Part shown: piece after piece, positions 43,034 to 53,022 of the stretch
Position numbering within the stretch: position 1 is the stretch's first letter
Layout: each line of letters opens with the position of its first letter
NCBI GenBank assembly: GCA_015689645.1
Contig: WVSM01000002.1
Coordinates: 62,001-126,000, forward strand
DNA length: 64,000 bases
DNA from: Rhodobacterales bacterium HKCCE4037
GTDB lineage: Bacteria > Pseudomonadota > Alphaproteobacteria > Rhodobacterales > Rhodobacteraceae
Direction: 5' to 3'
Translations under genes and position numbers: made by a program
The notes under the pieces: generated by a model
Databases searched by the model: none
What the model saw: only the letters and a program-made list of their open reading frames with translations
What the model was told of the DNA's origin: nothing

Positions 43034-45424
43034 ATGCTCTATACCGCACTTTCGAGCCTGATATCCCATTGGCGCCGGCGACCCGGCCAGCTCACCATGC
43101 TTGCCATCGGTCTTGCGCTGGCAACCGCGCTCTGGTCCGGCGTCCAGGCCATCAATGCCGAGGCGCGCGCCGCCTATGACCGCGCGGCTGCAACCCTCGG
43201 ACAGGACCAGCTGTCGCGTCTCGTAAGTGCCACCGGGCGGCCTGTCCCAACCGAGGATTTCATCGCCTTGCGCAACGCGGGCTACCTCGTCTCGCCGGTG
43301 ATCTCCGGCGAGTTGCGCGACGGAAATGGCCGTCTCCGCCTGCTCGGGATCGACCCGCTGACCGCACCTGCCGCCGCCCAGGGCCCCGCACTCGACACGG
43401 AGGTCGACCTGGCGGCCTTCTTTACCGAACCCGGCCTCTTGCTCGTCGACGAAGCCACCGCGAACGGCCCTCTCCCAGACGGTATCCCGCCCGTGGTCGT
43501 GTCCGACGGCGTGCCACCCGCAGCGGCGATCACCGACATCTCCACGGCCGCGCGCCTGCTCGGCCAAACCGACCCGTCCTACCTGCTGGTTGCGCCGACC
43601 CAACCCTTCGGCCTGCCGCCGATTGCCGGCGCCACGGATCTGCGCATTGTCGCGCCGAACGAGGCCAACGACATCTCGCGCCTGACCGACTCGTTTCACC
43701 TGAATCTCACGGCCTTCGGCCTGCTCAGCTTCGGTGTCGGCCTGTTCATCGTGAATGCGGCCATCGGCCTCGCATTCGAACAGCGCCGCGCCACGATCCG
43801 CACCCTGCGCGCGCTCGGAACGCCATTGCGCACGATCCTGCTGGCGCTTGGCCTTGAACTGGCACTCATCGCGATCGTGGCGGGTCTGATCGGCATTCTG
43901 CTCGGCTACCTTATCGCCGCGGCGCTGATGCCCGGCGTGGCCGGAACCCTGCGTGGTCTCTACGGGGCGGAGATCGAAGGCGTTCTCGCGTTCAGTCCCT
44001 ATTGGGCGCTTTCGGCTCTGTTCATCACGCTTCTCGGCGCCGCGGCAGCCGCCGTGCAGGCCATGATCCGAACGGCGAAGATGTCGCTTCTTGCCCCGGC
44101 CATGCCGCGCGCATGGGCGCAGGCCTCGCGCCGGGCGATCACTCTGCAGGCCGCCGTGGCCATCGTGCTGTTCGTGGTTGCGGCAGGCCTCGCGCTGTTC
44201 GGGCAGGGGCTCATCGCCGCCTTCGCCTGCCTTGCCGCCTTGCTGATCGGCGCGGCTCTCACCCTGCCCGCGCTGATGATCATCGCACTGAAATTCATTC
44301 CCGGCCGAACCGCGTTCGGCGAATGGGTCCTCGCCGACACACGGCAACAGATCCCCGGCCTCTCGCTTGCCCTGATGGCCCTTCTGCTCGCGCTGTCGGC
44401 GAACATCGGCGTATCCACCATGGTCGGTTCATTCCGCACGACCTTCGTCGGCTGGCTCGACCAGCGCCTTGCGTCCGAACTCTACGTGACCGCGTCGGAC
44501 CCGACCGAAGCGGCCTTGCTGATGGACGCGATCCGCCCGGACGTCGACGCGATCCTGCCCATCGTCTCTGCCGAACTGACGCTCTTCGACCAACCGGCCG
44601 AGGTCTTCGGCGTCATCGATCATCCAACGTATCGGCAGGCGTGGCCGCTTCTGGCGGAAGACGAGAATCCCTGGGACGCGGTGGCGACCGGCAATGCCGC
44701 CCTCATCAACGAACAACTCGCCCGCCGCGAAAACCTGTCGCCGGGGGATATCCTGCCGCTAGCCGGTGGCCTGCCCATCGTCGGCATCTACTCAGACTAC
44801 GGGAACCCCATCGGGCAGGCGATCATTTCCCTGGGCCGCTTTTCAGAGACGTTCCCAAACGTCCAACCGTCCCGGTTCGCCATCCGCATCGACCCGTCCG
44901 AGGCCCCCGCCATGGCGTCGCGTCTGCGCGAAGAATTCGGCCTGCCCGCCGAGGCCGTCACCAACCAGGACCAGGTCAAGGCGTTTTCCATCGCGGTGTT
45001 CGACCAGACCTTCCGCGTGACCGGCGCGCTCAACATCCTGACGCTTGGCGTTGCCGGGATCGCCCTTCTGACCAGCCTCCTCACCCTCGCGAGCCTTCGT
45101 TTGCCGCAACTTGCGCCGCTTTGGGCCATCGGCACCACCCGCGCGCGCCTCGCATGGGTCGAATTGGCGCGCTCCCTCGGCCTTGCCGTCCTGACCTTTC
45201 TGTTCGCCTTGCCCGTCGGCCTCGTGCTGGCGTGGATCCTGCTTGCGCTGGTGAATGTCGAAGCCTTCGGTTGGCGTCTGCCGCTATCGCTGTTCCCGGG
45301 CGACTGGGTCCGGCTTTTCGGGCTCGCCCTCCTCGCCGCCGGTCTCGCGGCCCTTGGTCCGGCCGTGCGACTGGCGCGGATGCCGCCCGCTCGCCTCACA
45401 CAGATCTTTGCACAGGAACGCTGA
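43034..45424 (+). CDS. ABC transporter permease with two FtsX-like domains
   Basis: A 796-residue membrane protein. One N-terminal helix (about 17-40), a large periplasmic domain, then a block of about seven helices (LLSFGVGLFIVNAAIGLAFE, LGLELALIAIVAGLIGILLG and so on), a second periplasmic domain (TASDPTEAALLMDAIRPDVD) and a C-terminal helix block. This is the duplicated FtsX/YbbP arrangement. The GTG at 43028 overlaps the ATPase stop, but the ATG six bases later has GGGAG at a better distance. The stop overlaps the next gene (TGATG). Together with the ATPase it would move a lipophilic substrate or lipoprotein; substrate unknown. Confidence 0.92.
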   Translation: MLYTALSSLISHWRRRPGQLTMLAIGLALATALWSGVQAINAEARAAYDRAAATLGQDQLSRLVSATGRPVPTEDFIALRNAGYLVSPVISGELRDGNGRLRLLGIDPLTAPAAAQGPALDTEVDLAAFFTEPGLLLVDEATANGPLPDGIPPVVVSDGVPPAAAITDISTAARLLGQTDPSYLLVAPTQPFGLPPIAGATDLRIVAPNEANDISRLTDSFHLNLTAFGLLSFGVGLFIVNAAIGLAFEQRRATIRTLRALGTPLRTILLALGLELALIAIVAGLIGILLGYLIAAALMPGVAGTLRGLYGAEIEGVLAFSPYWALSALFITLLGAAAAAVQAMIRTAKMSLLAPAMPRAWAQASRRAITLQAAVAIVLFVVAAGLALFGQGLIAAFACLAALLIGAALTLPALMIIALKFIPGRTAFGEWVLADTRQQIPGLSLALMALLLALSANIGVSTMVGSFRTTFVGWLDQRLASELYVTASDPTEAALLMDAIRPDVDAILPIVSAELTLFDQPAEVFGVIDHPTYRQAWPLLAEDENPWDAVATGNAALINEQLARRENLSPGDILPLAGGLPIVGIYSDYGNPIGQAIISLGRFSETFPNVQPSRFAIRIDPSEAPAMASRLREEFGLPAEAVTNQDQVKAFSIAVFDQTFRVTGALNILTLGVAGIALLTSLLTLASLRLPQLAPLWAIGTTRARLAWVELARSLGLAVLTFLFALPVGLVLAWILLALVNVEAFGWRLPLSLFPGDWVRLFGLALLAAGLAALGPAVRLARMPPARLTQIFAQER

Positions 45425-46473
45425 TGCGCACGCTCTTCGCCCTCCTCCTCATGCTGACACAGGCCCAGGCGCAGGGCTTCGCGGGTCTCGGCACCGATGC
45501 GGAGGGGTTTGCCGTGCCGCAGCCGGACCCCGCCTTCACGTTCCCCGCGGATCACGGCCCGCATCCCGAATATCGCATCGAATGGTGGTATCTCACGGCG
45601 ACCCTGCAAGGCCCCGACGGGACGGATTACGGCGTGCAATGGACCCTGTTTCGCAGCGCGCTGACGCCGGACACCGCCGAGGGCTGGACCGCGCCCCAGC
45701 TGTTCATGGGACACGCGGGCCTGACGACGCCCGAGGGCCACTTCTATGCCGAGCGACTCGCGCGGGGCGGGATCGGGCAGGCCGGCGTGACGGCCGAGCC
45801 GTTCCGCGCCTTCATCGACGATTGGCGCATGGCTTCGACCACGACCGGCGGGGATGCCCTCGACGCGCTCACGCTCACGGCGCGTGGCGAGAGTTTTGCC
45901 TATGCGCTGGATCTCACCGCACAGGGGCCGCTTGTGTTTCACGGCGACGCCGGTTTTTCCGTGAAAAGCGCTGAGGGGCAGGCCAGCTATTACTATTCGC
46001 AACCCTTCTACACGGTCATGGGCACGCTCGATTTGCCCGGTGGCGATATCCCCGTCACCGGCACCGCCTGGCTGGATCGGGAATGGTCTTCGCAGCCGCT
46101 TTCGGAAGATCAATCGGGATGGGACTGGTTCTCCCTCCAGTTCGAAGATGGCGCCCGGTTGATGGCCTTCGGTCTGCGCAGCGACAGTGGAGGGACCTTC
46201 ACCTCAGCCACCTGGATCGAGCCGGACGGCACCACCCAAGGCTACAGCGACGGTCACGTGGCACTGACAGCTCTCGCCAACACGGATGTTGCGGGCCGTA
46301 TGATCCCGACCGAATGGCAGCTCACCTTCGCCGAGCGCGGCGTCGACATTCGCACCACGCCGGTAAATCCGCAAAGCTGGATGGACACCAGTTTCCCGTA
46401 TTGGGAGGGTCCGATCACCTTCACCGGCACCCATGACGGGCGCGGCTACCTGGAGATGACCGGCTACGAGTAG
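45424..46473 (+). CDS. CrtC/AttH-type lipocalin-like protein
   Basis: A 349-residue exported protein of the family that includes carotenoid 1,2-hydratase CrtC and AttH. After a signal peptide (MRTLFALLLMLTQAQAQ) it has the hallmark FPADHGPHPEYRIEWWYLTATL, FMGHAGLTTPEGHFYAERLARGG, YYYSQPFYTVMGTL and GTAWLDREWSSQPLSEDQSGWDWFSLQ. No carotenoid genes are adjacent. Its coupling (TGATG) to an ABC ATPase and FtsX-type permease suggests it receives or delivers the lipophilic cargo of that transporter in the periplasm. That link is known as a gene pairing in other bacteria, but the cargo is not known to me. Confidence 0.9.
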   Translation: MRTLFALLLMLTQAQAQGFAGLGTDAEGFAVPQPDPAFTFPADHGPHPEYRIEWWYLTATLQGPDGTDYGVQWTLFRSALTPDTAEGWTAPQLFMGHAGLTTPEGHFYAERLARGGIGQAGVTAEPFRAFIDDWRMASTTTGGDALDALTLTARGESFAYALDLTAQGPLVFHGDAGFSVKSAEGQASYYYSQPFYTVMGTLDLPGGDIPVTGTAWLDREWSSQPLSEDQSGWDWFSLQFEDGARLMAFGLRSDSGGTFTSATWIEPDGTTQGYSDGHVALTALANTDVAGRMIPTEWQLTFAERGVDIRTTPVNPQSWMDTSFPYWEGPITFTGTHDGRGYLEMTGYE

Positions 46474-46551
46474 CCCACCCCAATCCGCTGGCCCCGCCAG
46501 ACAGCGCGTCTTATGGTGTCGTGAACGCGACAACCGAAGACGAGCCGCCCG

Positions 46552-47424
46552 ATGTTCACCGTGACCCTGCTGACCAATTCAGCGATGTATCTCGACCGCG
46601 AGCTGGTCGCGAACCTGCGCAACGCCATGGGGGGCGGCGACGTCTTGTGGCTCGACCCCGATCATGCGGCCGAGTTCCAGGTCCCGAAGCTGCCGAAGGG
46701 CATCGACACAATCTGGCAGAGCCTGTCCGACGAAGGCGTGGACCTCGTGGCGCAACCCACCGAGGGACGGCGCAAGAAGATGCTTCTGGCCGACATGGAC
46801 AGCACCATGATCCGGCAGGAATGCATTGATGAACTCGCGGCCGAAGCTGGCGTTGGCGACCGCGTCGCCGGGATAACCGCCCGCGCCATGAACGGTGAGC
46901 TTGATTTCGAAGAGGCCCTCACCGAACGCGTCGGCTTGCTCAAGGGCCTGCCCGAGACGACCATCCAATCGGTCCTCTCCAGCCGCATCACCCTGATGCC
47001 CGGCGGTCCGACCCTTCTGGCGACGATGCGCGCCAACGGCGCCTATTGCGCGCTGGTGTCCGGCGGGTTCACCGCCTTCACCTCCGCCATCGCCGCGAAG
47101 CTTGGCTTCCACGAGCACCGCGCAAACACGCTTTTGGCCGAGAACGGCACCCTGACCGGCGAGGTCGCGCGTCCGATCCTCGGGCGCGAGGCCAAGGTCG
47201 ACGCGCTCGAATCGATCACCAGGGAAAAGGGTCTCTCCCCCGCCGACGTTCTGGCGGTGGGCGACGGCGCCAACGACCTCGGCATGCTGCAACTCGCCGG
47301 AACCGGCGTCGCACTCCATGCCAAGCCGGCCGTTCAGGCACAGGCCGACATCCGCATCAACCACGGCGACCTCACGGCGCTCCTGTTCATCCAGGGCTAC
47401 ACAAAGGCCGATTTCGTTCACTAA
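46552..47424 (+). CDS. serB: Phosphoserine phosphatase SerB
   Basis: Last enzyme of serine synthesis, a HAD-family phosphatase. The 290-residue protein has a short ACT-like N-terminal domain and the catalytic motif LLADMDSTMI with Asp81 and Asp83, then LVSGGFTAFT, a lysine in EAKVDAL, and the metal site AVGDGANDLGML. It is about 5 kb from serC and serA and on the opposite strand, so the pathway is split into two transcription units. The preceding lipocalin gene ends 78 bases upstream. It converges on the Hint gene with six bases between the stops. Confidence 0.97.
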   Translation: MFTVTLLTNSAMYLDRELVANLRNAMGGGDVLWLDPDHAAEFQVPKLPKGIDTIWQSLSDEGVDLVAQPTEGRRKKMLLADMDSTMIRQECIDELAAEAGVGDRVAGITARAMNGELDFEEALTERVGLLKGLPETTIQSVLSSRITLMPGGPTLLATMRANGAYCALVSGGFTAFTSAIAAKLGFHEHRANTLLAENGTLTGEVARPILGREAKVDALESITREKGLSPADVLAVGDGANDLGMLQLAGTGVALHAKPAVQAQADIRINHGDLTALLFIQGYTKADFVH

Positions 47425-47430
47425 GGCTTT

Positions 47431-48369
47431 TCAGGCGTGCAAGGCTCTGGCGTCGCGCAACCCGATCGTGGGATAGGCAACGGTCTGCTCATCCATGGCC
47501 CGGCTCAACTCCGGGAAAAGCTCCAGCACCTCGGCACGTGTATCGGCTTCCGATCCATGCGCCAGATGCCCGATGAAATAGCTTTCCGTCGGCACGCCAT
47601 TGGAAAAAAGGATCTCATGGTCGCGAAACAGCAGATGTAAGTAGGTCACGGATTGCCTCCGAGCCACGCGAATCTTTCTGCCATCGACCAGCGCCTTGGC
47701 GGGAACGAGCACATCGTCTTCGCCGAACAGCAGCTGCGCGCGCCATCCCGTGACCAGCATACGGTGGTTGGGTGAGACCGCGAAGTCGCCGTTGTTCTCG
47801 ATCGCTCCGTCCTTGAACAGGATCGGGGCTCTACGGCCGGTCCCGTCAACCGTCCGCGATCCGATCCACAACAATTGCTGCGCACCGTGATCCCGCGTAA
47901 GCACCAAGTCGCCGGGGCGCAGGGTTTCCACCAACCGCTCCCCCTCGGGTGTCGCAATCCGCGTGCCCGGCGTGAAGCACGGGGGCCCGAGATCACCGAC
48001 CGGAAGGTTGGTGCTCCCAGTGACGAACGTCGAACTCTGGAATATCGCATCGTCGAGAATCGTGCCGTCGGTCGGGGTGAAAATTGCGGGCTGGCCCGCG
48101 ATGTAGAACGTCGTCCCGGTGATCGTGACAGTCGACCCGCCCATGGTCACGGTGATCGTGTCGCCGCGCCAGACCGAGGTGATCTCATCGAAAATCTCGG
48201 GATCGGACCCGGGTCGCAGGACCGTGTCGCCCACGTTCGGCTCGATCAGCCCATCGTCATCATTGTCGAAGAAATCGAACAATTGCGGCGTCAGCGCCGT
48301 TCCGGGCGCTGGCGGGTTGCCAGGGTCCATCACAAAAAACTGGTCGGTATATTTCGTAGGCACACGCAC
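47431..48369 (-). CDS. Hint-domain protein with EF-hand-like loop
   Basis: A 312-residue protein. Residues about 130-270 form a Hint (hedgehog/intein) domain: Cys131 at the start in PCFTPGTRIATPEGERLVETLRPGD, then LVLTRDHGAQQLLWIG and VSPNHRMLVTGWRA. The N-terminal part has a calcium-loop pattern (DNDDDGLIE, residues 35-43) and beta-rich segments. No signal peptide is visible, which would fit a type I secreted protein or a cytoplasmic one. Such proteins are frequent in Rhodobacteraceae, and the Hint part may cut itself. The start is GTG; a second GTG two codons later has better ribosome-binding-site spacing. Confidence 0.88.
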   Translation of the reverse strand: MRVPTKYTDQFFVMDPGNPPAPGTALTPQLFDFFDNDDDGLIEPNVGDTVLRPGSDPEIFDEITSVWRGDTITVTMGGSTVTITGTTFYIAGQPAIFTPTDGTILDDAIFQSSTFVTGSTNLPVGDLGPPCFTPGTRIATPEGERLVETLRPGDLVLTRDHGAQQLLWIGSRTVDGTGRRAPILFKDGAIENNGDFAVSPNHRMLVTGWRAQLLFGEDDVLVPAKALVDGRKIRVARRQSVTYLHLLFRDHEILFSNGVPTESYFIGHLAHGSEADTRAEVLELFPELSRAMDEQTVAYPTIGLRDARALHA

Positions 48370-48446
48370 GTTCCCGCTGGTTACAGCGCGAAAGTGTCAA
48401 ACCAACGCGGCGGAAAAGCGAATGAATCTGGGCAAGATGGCGTCAT

Positions 48447-48476
48447 CCGCCCCGATCACCGAAGGGACCGGGGCGG
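48447..48476 (-). terminator. Hairpin downstream of gltB
   Basis: An 8-bp stem CCGCCCCG/CGGGGCGG with a 14-base loop lies eight bases beyond the gltB stop. There is no T-run, so it may act as an mRNA end stabiliser or a factor-assisted terminator. Confidence 0.45.
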
Positions 48477-48483
48477 GACAGCT

Positions 48484-51400
48484 TTACTCCGCCGGGACCG
48501 CCGTCTCTTCGACGCTCAGCGGCACCTCCAGCTTGTTCAGCATCTCCTTCGGGCAGACCTGGAGGAAGTTGCCCTTCTCCGTCTCCCAATGCTGCAGGAT
48601 GTCCCGCGCCTTGACGCTGATGGTCTCCTCGGCATGGCGCTCCACCAACCCGCGCAGCTGGGTTTCCCAATGCTCCATCGTCACCGGGCAGGTGACCAGC
48701 GTTTCGAGGTTCATGTTCACCCGCGCCTCGCCGTTCGGATCATAGAGATACGCCATGCCGCCGGTCATGCCCGCGCCGAAGTTCGCGCCGATTGATCCGA
48801 GGATCACGGCCACCCCGCCGGTCATGTATTCACACCCGTTCGACCCACAGCCTTCGATCACCACCTTGGCGCCTGAGTTCCGCACCGCGAACCGCTCCCC
48901 GGCCCGGCCGGCGGCAAACAGGTAGCCGTCGGTTGCGCCGTAAAGCACCGTGTTGCCGATGATGACGTTCTCCGATGCCTTCAGCGGCGACGCCATCGGC
49001 GGACGGACCACGATGGTGCCGCCCGACAGGCCCTTGCCGACGTAATCGTTGGCGTCACCGGAAACCTCCAGCTTCAGACCCGGCGCCGCGAAGGCCCCCA
49101 GCGATTGCCCGGCGGAGCCTTTCAGCTTCACCGTCAGGTGATCTGGCTGCAAATCGTTCCGCATCCCGAATTTCCGTACGATGTGGCTCGACGTCCGCGT
49201 GCCGATGGTCCGCAGGGTGTTCTGCACGGCATAGGACAGCTGCATCTTCTCGCCATCCTCCAGGAACCGGTGCGCGTCCTTCACGATCTGGGCATCCAGC
49301 GTGTCGGGCACGGCGTTGCGCTCCTTGTCGCGGTTGTAGGTGATCTGGTCCGCGCCATCGACGGTGATCAGCAGCGGGTTCAGGTCAAGATCGTCCAGAT
49401 GCGCGCTGCCCCGGCTGACCTGCGTCAACAGATCGGCCCGGCCGATCACGTCGTCGAGGCTGCGCGCGCCCAGACCGGCGAGGATCTCGCGCACCTCTTC
49501 GGCGTAGAACGTGATGAGGTTCACGACCTTGTCCGCGTTGCCGGTGAACTTCTCGCGCAGGCTCTCATCCTGCGTGCAGACGCCAACGGGGCAGGTGTTG
49601 GACTGGCACTGGCGCACCATGATGCAGCCCATGGCGATCAGGGCGGCGGTGCCGATGCCGTATTCCTCGGCCCCCATCATCGCGGCCATGACGATATCGC
49701 GGCCTGTCCGCAGCCCACCATCGGTGCGCAGCGTGATCCGGTCCCGCAGCTTGTTCATCGCCAGAACCTGGTGCGCCTCGGTCAGGCCCATTTCCCACGG
49801 CAGACCGGCATACTTGATGCTGGTTGCCGGGCTCGCCCCCGTGCCGCCGTTATGGCCGGAGATCAGGATCACATCGGCCTTCGCCTTGGCCACACCGGCG
49901 GCGATCGTGCCGACGCCCGAGGACGCCACCAGCTTCACCGTCACCTTGCAGCGCGGGTTGATCTGCTTGAGGTCGTAGATCAGCTGCGCCAAATCCTCGA
50001 TCGAATAGATGTCGTGGTGCGGCGGCGGCGAGATCAGCATGACGCCCGGGGTCGAATGCCGCAGACGGGCGATCAGGTCGGTCACCTTCATGCCGGGCAA
50101 CTGGCCGCCTTCCCCGGGCTTTGCACCCTGCGCCACCTTGATCTCAAGCTCTTCGCACTGGTTGAGGTATTCGGCCGTTACACCGAACCGGCCCGAGGCC
50201 ACCTGCTTGATCTTGGCCGACGGGTTGTCACCGTTCGATTCCGGCACGAAATGCGCCGGATCTTCGCCACCCTCGCCGGAGTCCGACTTCGCGCCGATCC
50301 GGTTCATCGCGACGTTCAGCGTCTTGTGCGCCTCGGGCGACAGCGCGCCGAGCGACATGCCCGGTGTCACGAACCGCTTGCGGATCGAGGTGACGCTTTC
50401 GACCTCGTCGATCGGCACGGGCTTGCCCAAGGGCTTCATGTCCAGAAGGTCACGCAGATGGATCGGCGGGTTGGCCTGCATCTTTTGCGAATACTGCTTC
50501 CAGAGGCCGTAGCTCGCCCGATCGCAGGCGGCCTGCAGCATGTGCATGGTCGTCGCCTGCCACGCATGCGTCTCGCCCGACCGGCGCGCCTTGTAGAAGC
50601 CGCCGATGGGCAGAACGCCCTCGCCGCGCAGAAAGCCGCGGGCGTGCACCTCTTCGACCTTTTTCTGAAGGCCGCTGACACCGATGCCGCTGATCCGGCT
50701 CAGCATGCCGGGGAAGTATTCCGCGACCATCGCGCGCGACAGGCCCACGGCTTCGAAGTTCAGGCCGCCACGGTAGGACGAGATCACGCTGATGCCCATC
50801 TTCGCCATGATCTTCAGCAGGCCGGCGTCGATGGCGTTGCGATAGCGCTCCATCGCTTCGGTCAGGGTGCCGTCGATCAGGCCCCGGTCGATCCGGTCCG
50901 CGATGCTGTCCTGCGCAAGGTAGGCGTTCACCGTCGTGGCGCCACAGCCCACGAGCACCGCGAAGTAATGCGGGTCGATGCATTCGGCGCTGCGCACGTT
51001 CAGCGAGCAGAAGGTCCGCAGGCCTTTCTGCGTCAGGCCGGAATGCACCGCGCTGGTGGCCAGGATCATCGGCATCGCGACACGGCCTTCGCCCTGGTGC
51101 TGGTCGGTCAGCACGATGTGTCCCGCGCCCGAGCGAACGGCATCCTCGGCCTCCGCCCGGATCCGGGACAGGCCGTCGCGCAACGCGCCCGGCTTGCCGG
51201 TCGCCTCGAAGGTGCAGTCGATTTCCACGACCGAAGCCTGGAAATACGTCACCATCTTCTCGAATTGCGCGTTCGTGACGAAAGGGCTTTCCAGCACGAG
51301 GATCTCGGTCTGCGATGAATCCTCGTCCAGCACGTTCTTGAGGTTCCCGAACCGCGTCTTCAGCGACATCACCCGGTATTCCCGAAGCGAGTCGATCGGC

Positions 51401-53022
51401 GGGTTCGTGACCTGGCTGAAGTTCTGCCGGAAGTAATGGCTGAGCGGACGGTATTGCGACGACAGCACCGCCGACGGTGTGTCATCGCCCATCGACGCCA
51501 GCGCCTCCTTCGCGTCCTCTGCCATCGGGGCGAGGATCTGTTCCAGCTCCTCGATGGAATAGCCCGCCGCGATCTGCCGCTTGCGTAGGTCTGACCCGCT
51601 GAACAGGGTCGTTTCCGAGGCACCCGCCATCTCGGCGGCGAGGTCGGTGATCTTGTCGGTCCAGTCGCCGAACGGACGCGAGGACGCCAGCGCGTCCTTG
51701 ATCTCGGTGTCGTGGAACAGTGTCTGTTCCTGCATGTCGACAGCGATCATCTGGCCGGGGCCAAGCGCGCCTTTCTCGACAACGGTGGCTTCATCGACCG
51801 GCACCATCCCGGCCTCCGACCCCGCGATCAGCAACCCGTCACCGGTCACCACGTAACGCATCGGACGCAGCCCGTTCCGGTCCAGCCCGGCGCAAACCCA
51901 GCGCCCGTCCGTCATGGCAAGCGCCGCGGGTCCATCCCACGGCTCCATGACCGAGTTGCAGTAGGAATACATGTCCTGCCACGCCTGCGGCAGTTCCGTC
52001 GCCGTCTGGCTCCACGCCTCTGGCACCAGCATCGTCTTGGCCATCGGCGCGTTCCGCCCGGCCCGGACCAGCACCTCGAACACGGCGTCCAGCGCGGCCG
52101 AGTCGCTCGACCCGCCCGCGACGATCGGCTTGATGTCGTCCGCCATGTCCCCGAAGAACGACGAGGCCATGCGGATCTCGTGGCTCTTCATCCAGTTCAG
52201 GTTGCCTTTGATGGTGTTGATCTCGCCGTTGTGGGCCAGCATCCGGAACGGCTGCGCCAGCCACCATTGCGGGAAGGTGTTCGTCGAATACCGCTGGTGA
52301 TAGATCGCGAAGGCGCTTTCGAAGCGTTCGTCCATCAGGTCCGGGTAGAACTCGGCCACGTCCTGGGCCAGCATCATGCCCTTGTAGATGATCGACCGGC
52401 ACGACAGCGAACACAGGTACAATTCCCGCACGCCGGCCGCCGCCGCCGCCTTCTCGATCCGCCGCCGGATCACGTAAAGCTCGCGCTCGAACTCCTCTTC
52501 CGAGATGTCCTTGGCGTTAGAGATCAGGATCTGCTCGATCTCGGGCCGCGTCGCGTTGGCCTTCTCGCCCAGGACCGCGACATCGACCGGCACGTGCCGC
52601 CAGCCGTAGATATAGTGGCCCATCCGCAGAACCTCGGTCTCCACGATGGTCCGGCAGGCCTCCTGCGCACCGAAATCCGTGCGCGGCAGGAACACCTGGC
52701 CCACGGCAAGCAATTGCCCCTCGTGCGGCTCGTGGCCGGTGCGACGGATCTGGTCGCCAAAGAAATGATGCGGGATCTGAACGTGAATGCCGGCACCGTC
52801 GCCGGTCTTGCCGTCGGCATCCACCGCGCCCCGGTGCCAGATGGCCTTCAGCGCGTCGATCCCCGATTGCACGACCTTGCGCGACGGCTGGCCGTCGATC
52901 GCCACCACAAGCCCCACCCCGCAGGAGGAATGCTCGTGCTCTTCGCGGAAGAGGCTGTTTTCCTCCATCCATGCGCGCTTTTCAGACTCGGCCTTTGCCC
53001 AGGTGTGGTCAAAACGGGTCAT
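48484..53022 (-). CDS. gltB: Glutamate synthase (NADPH) large subunit GltB
   Basis: Large subunit of the enzyme that makes two glutamates from glutamine and 2-oxoglutarate. The 1512-residue precursor has the class II amidotransferase nucleophile Cys34 (HEHSSCGVGLVV), which is exposed when a 33-residue lead is removed. It then has a central domain, the FMN-binding synthase domain (SGHNGGTGASPATSIKYAGLPWEMGL), the 3Fe-4S cysteines in CIMVRQCQSNTC and the C-terminal beta-helix (GGTIVVRPP, GSNGCEYMTGG). GAGGAGGG precedes the ATG, which overlaps the stop of the DUF4328 gene. Its partner gltD lies upstream beyond three small genes. Confidence 0.99.
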   Translation of the reverse strand: MTRFDHTWAKAESEKRAWMEENSLFREEHEHSSCGVGLVVAIDGQPSRKVVQSGIDALKAIWHRGAVDADGKTGDGAGIHVQIPHHFFGDQIRRTGHEPHEGQLLAVGQVFLPRTDFGAQEACRTIVETEVLRMGHYIYGWRHVPVDVAVLGEKANATRPEIEQILISNAKDISEEEFERELYVIRRRIEKAAAAAGVRELYLCSLSCRSIIYKGMMLAQDVAEFYPDLMDERFESAFAIYHQRYSTNTFPQWWLAQPFRMLAHNGEINTIKGNLNWMKSHEIRMASSFFGDMADDIKPIVAGGSSDSAALDAVFEVLVRAGRNAPMAKTMLVPEAWSQTATELPQAWQDMYSYCNSVMEPWDGPAALAMTDGRWVCAGLDRNGLRPMRYVVTGDGLLIAGSEAGMVPVDEATVVEKGALGPGQMIAVDMQEQTLFHDTEIKDALASSRPFGDWTDKITDLAAEMAGASETTLFSGSDLRKRQIAAGYSIEELEQILAPMAEDAKEALASMGDDTPSAVLSSQYRPLSHYFRQNFSQVTNPPIDSLREYRVMSLKTRFGNLKNVLDEDSSQTEILVLESPFVTNAQFEKMVTYFQASVVEIDCTFEATGKPGALRDGLSRIRAEAEDAVRSGAGHIVLTDQHQGEGRVAMPMILATSAVHSGLTQKGLRTFCSLNVRSAECIDPHYFAVLVGCGATTVNAYLAQDSIADRIDRGLIDGTLTEAMERYRNAIDAGLLKIMAKMGISVISSYRGGLNFEAVGLSRAMVAEYFPGMLSRISGIGVSGLQKKVEEVHARGFLRGEGVLPIGGFYKARRSGETHAWQATTMHMLQAACDRASYGLWKQYSQKMQANPPIHLRDLLDMKPLGKPVPIDEVESVTSIRKRFVTPGMSLGALSPEAHKTLNVAMNRIGAKSDSGEGGEDPAHFVPESNGDNPSAKIKQVASGRFGVTAEYLNQCEELEIKVAQGAKPGEGGQLPGMKVTDLIARLRHSTPGVMLISPPPHHDIYSIEDLAQLIYDLKQINPRCKVTVKLVASSGVGTIAAGVAKAKADVILISGHNGGTGASPATSIKYAGLPWEMGLTEAHQVLAMNKLRDRITLRTDGGLRTGRDIVMAAMMGAEEYGIGTAALIAMGCIMVRQCQSNTCPVGVCTQDESLREKFTGNADKVVNLITFYAEEVREILAGLGARSLDDVIGRADLLTQVSRGSAHLDDLDLNPLLITVDGADQITYNRDKERNAVPDTLDAQIVKDAHRFLEDGEKMQLSYAVQNTLRTIGTRTSSHIVRKFGMRNDLQPDHLTVKLKGSAGQSLGAFAAPGLKLEVSGDANDYVGKGLSGGTIVVRPPMASPLKASENVIIGNTVLYGATDGYLFAAGRAGERFAVRNSGAKVVIEGCGSNGCEYMTGGVAVILGSIGANFGAGMTGGMAYLYDPNGEARVNMNLETLVTCPVTMEHWETQLRGLVERHAEETISVKARDILQHWETEKGNFLQVCPKEMLNKLEVPLSVEETAVPAE

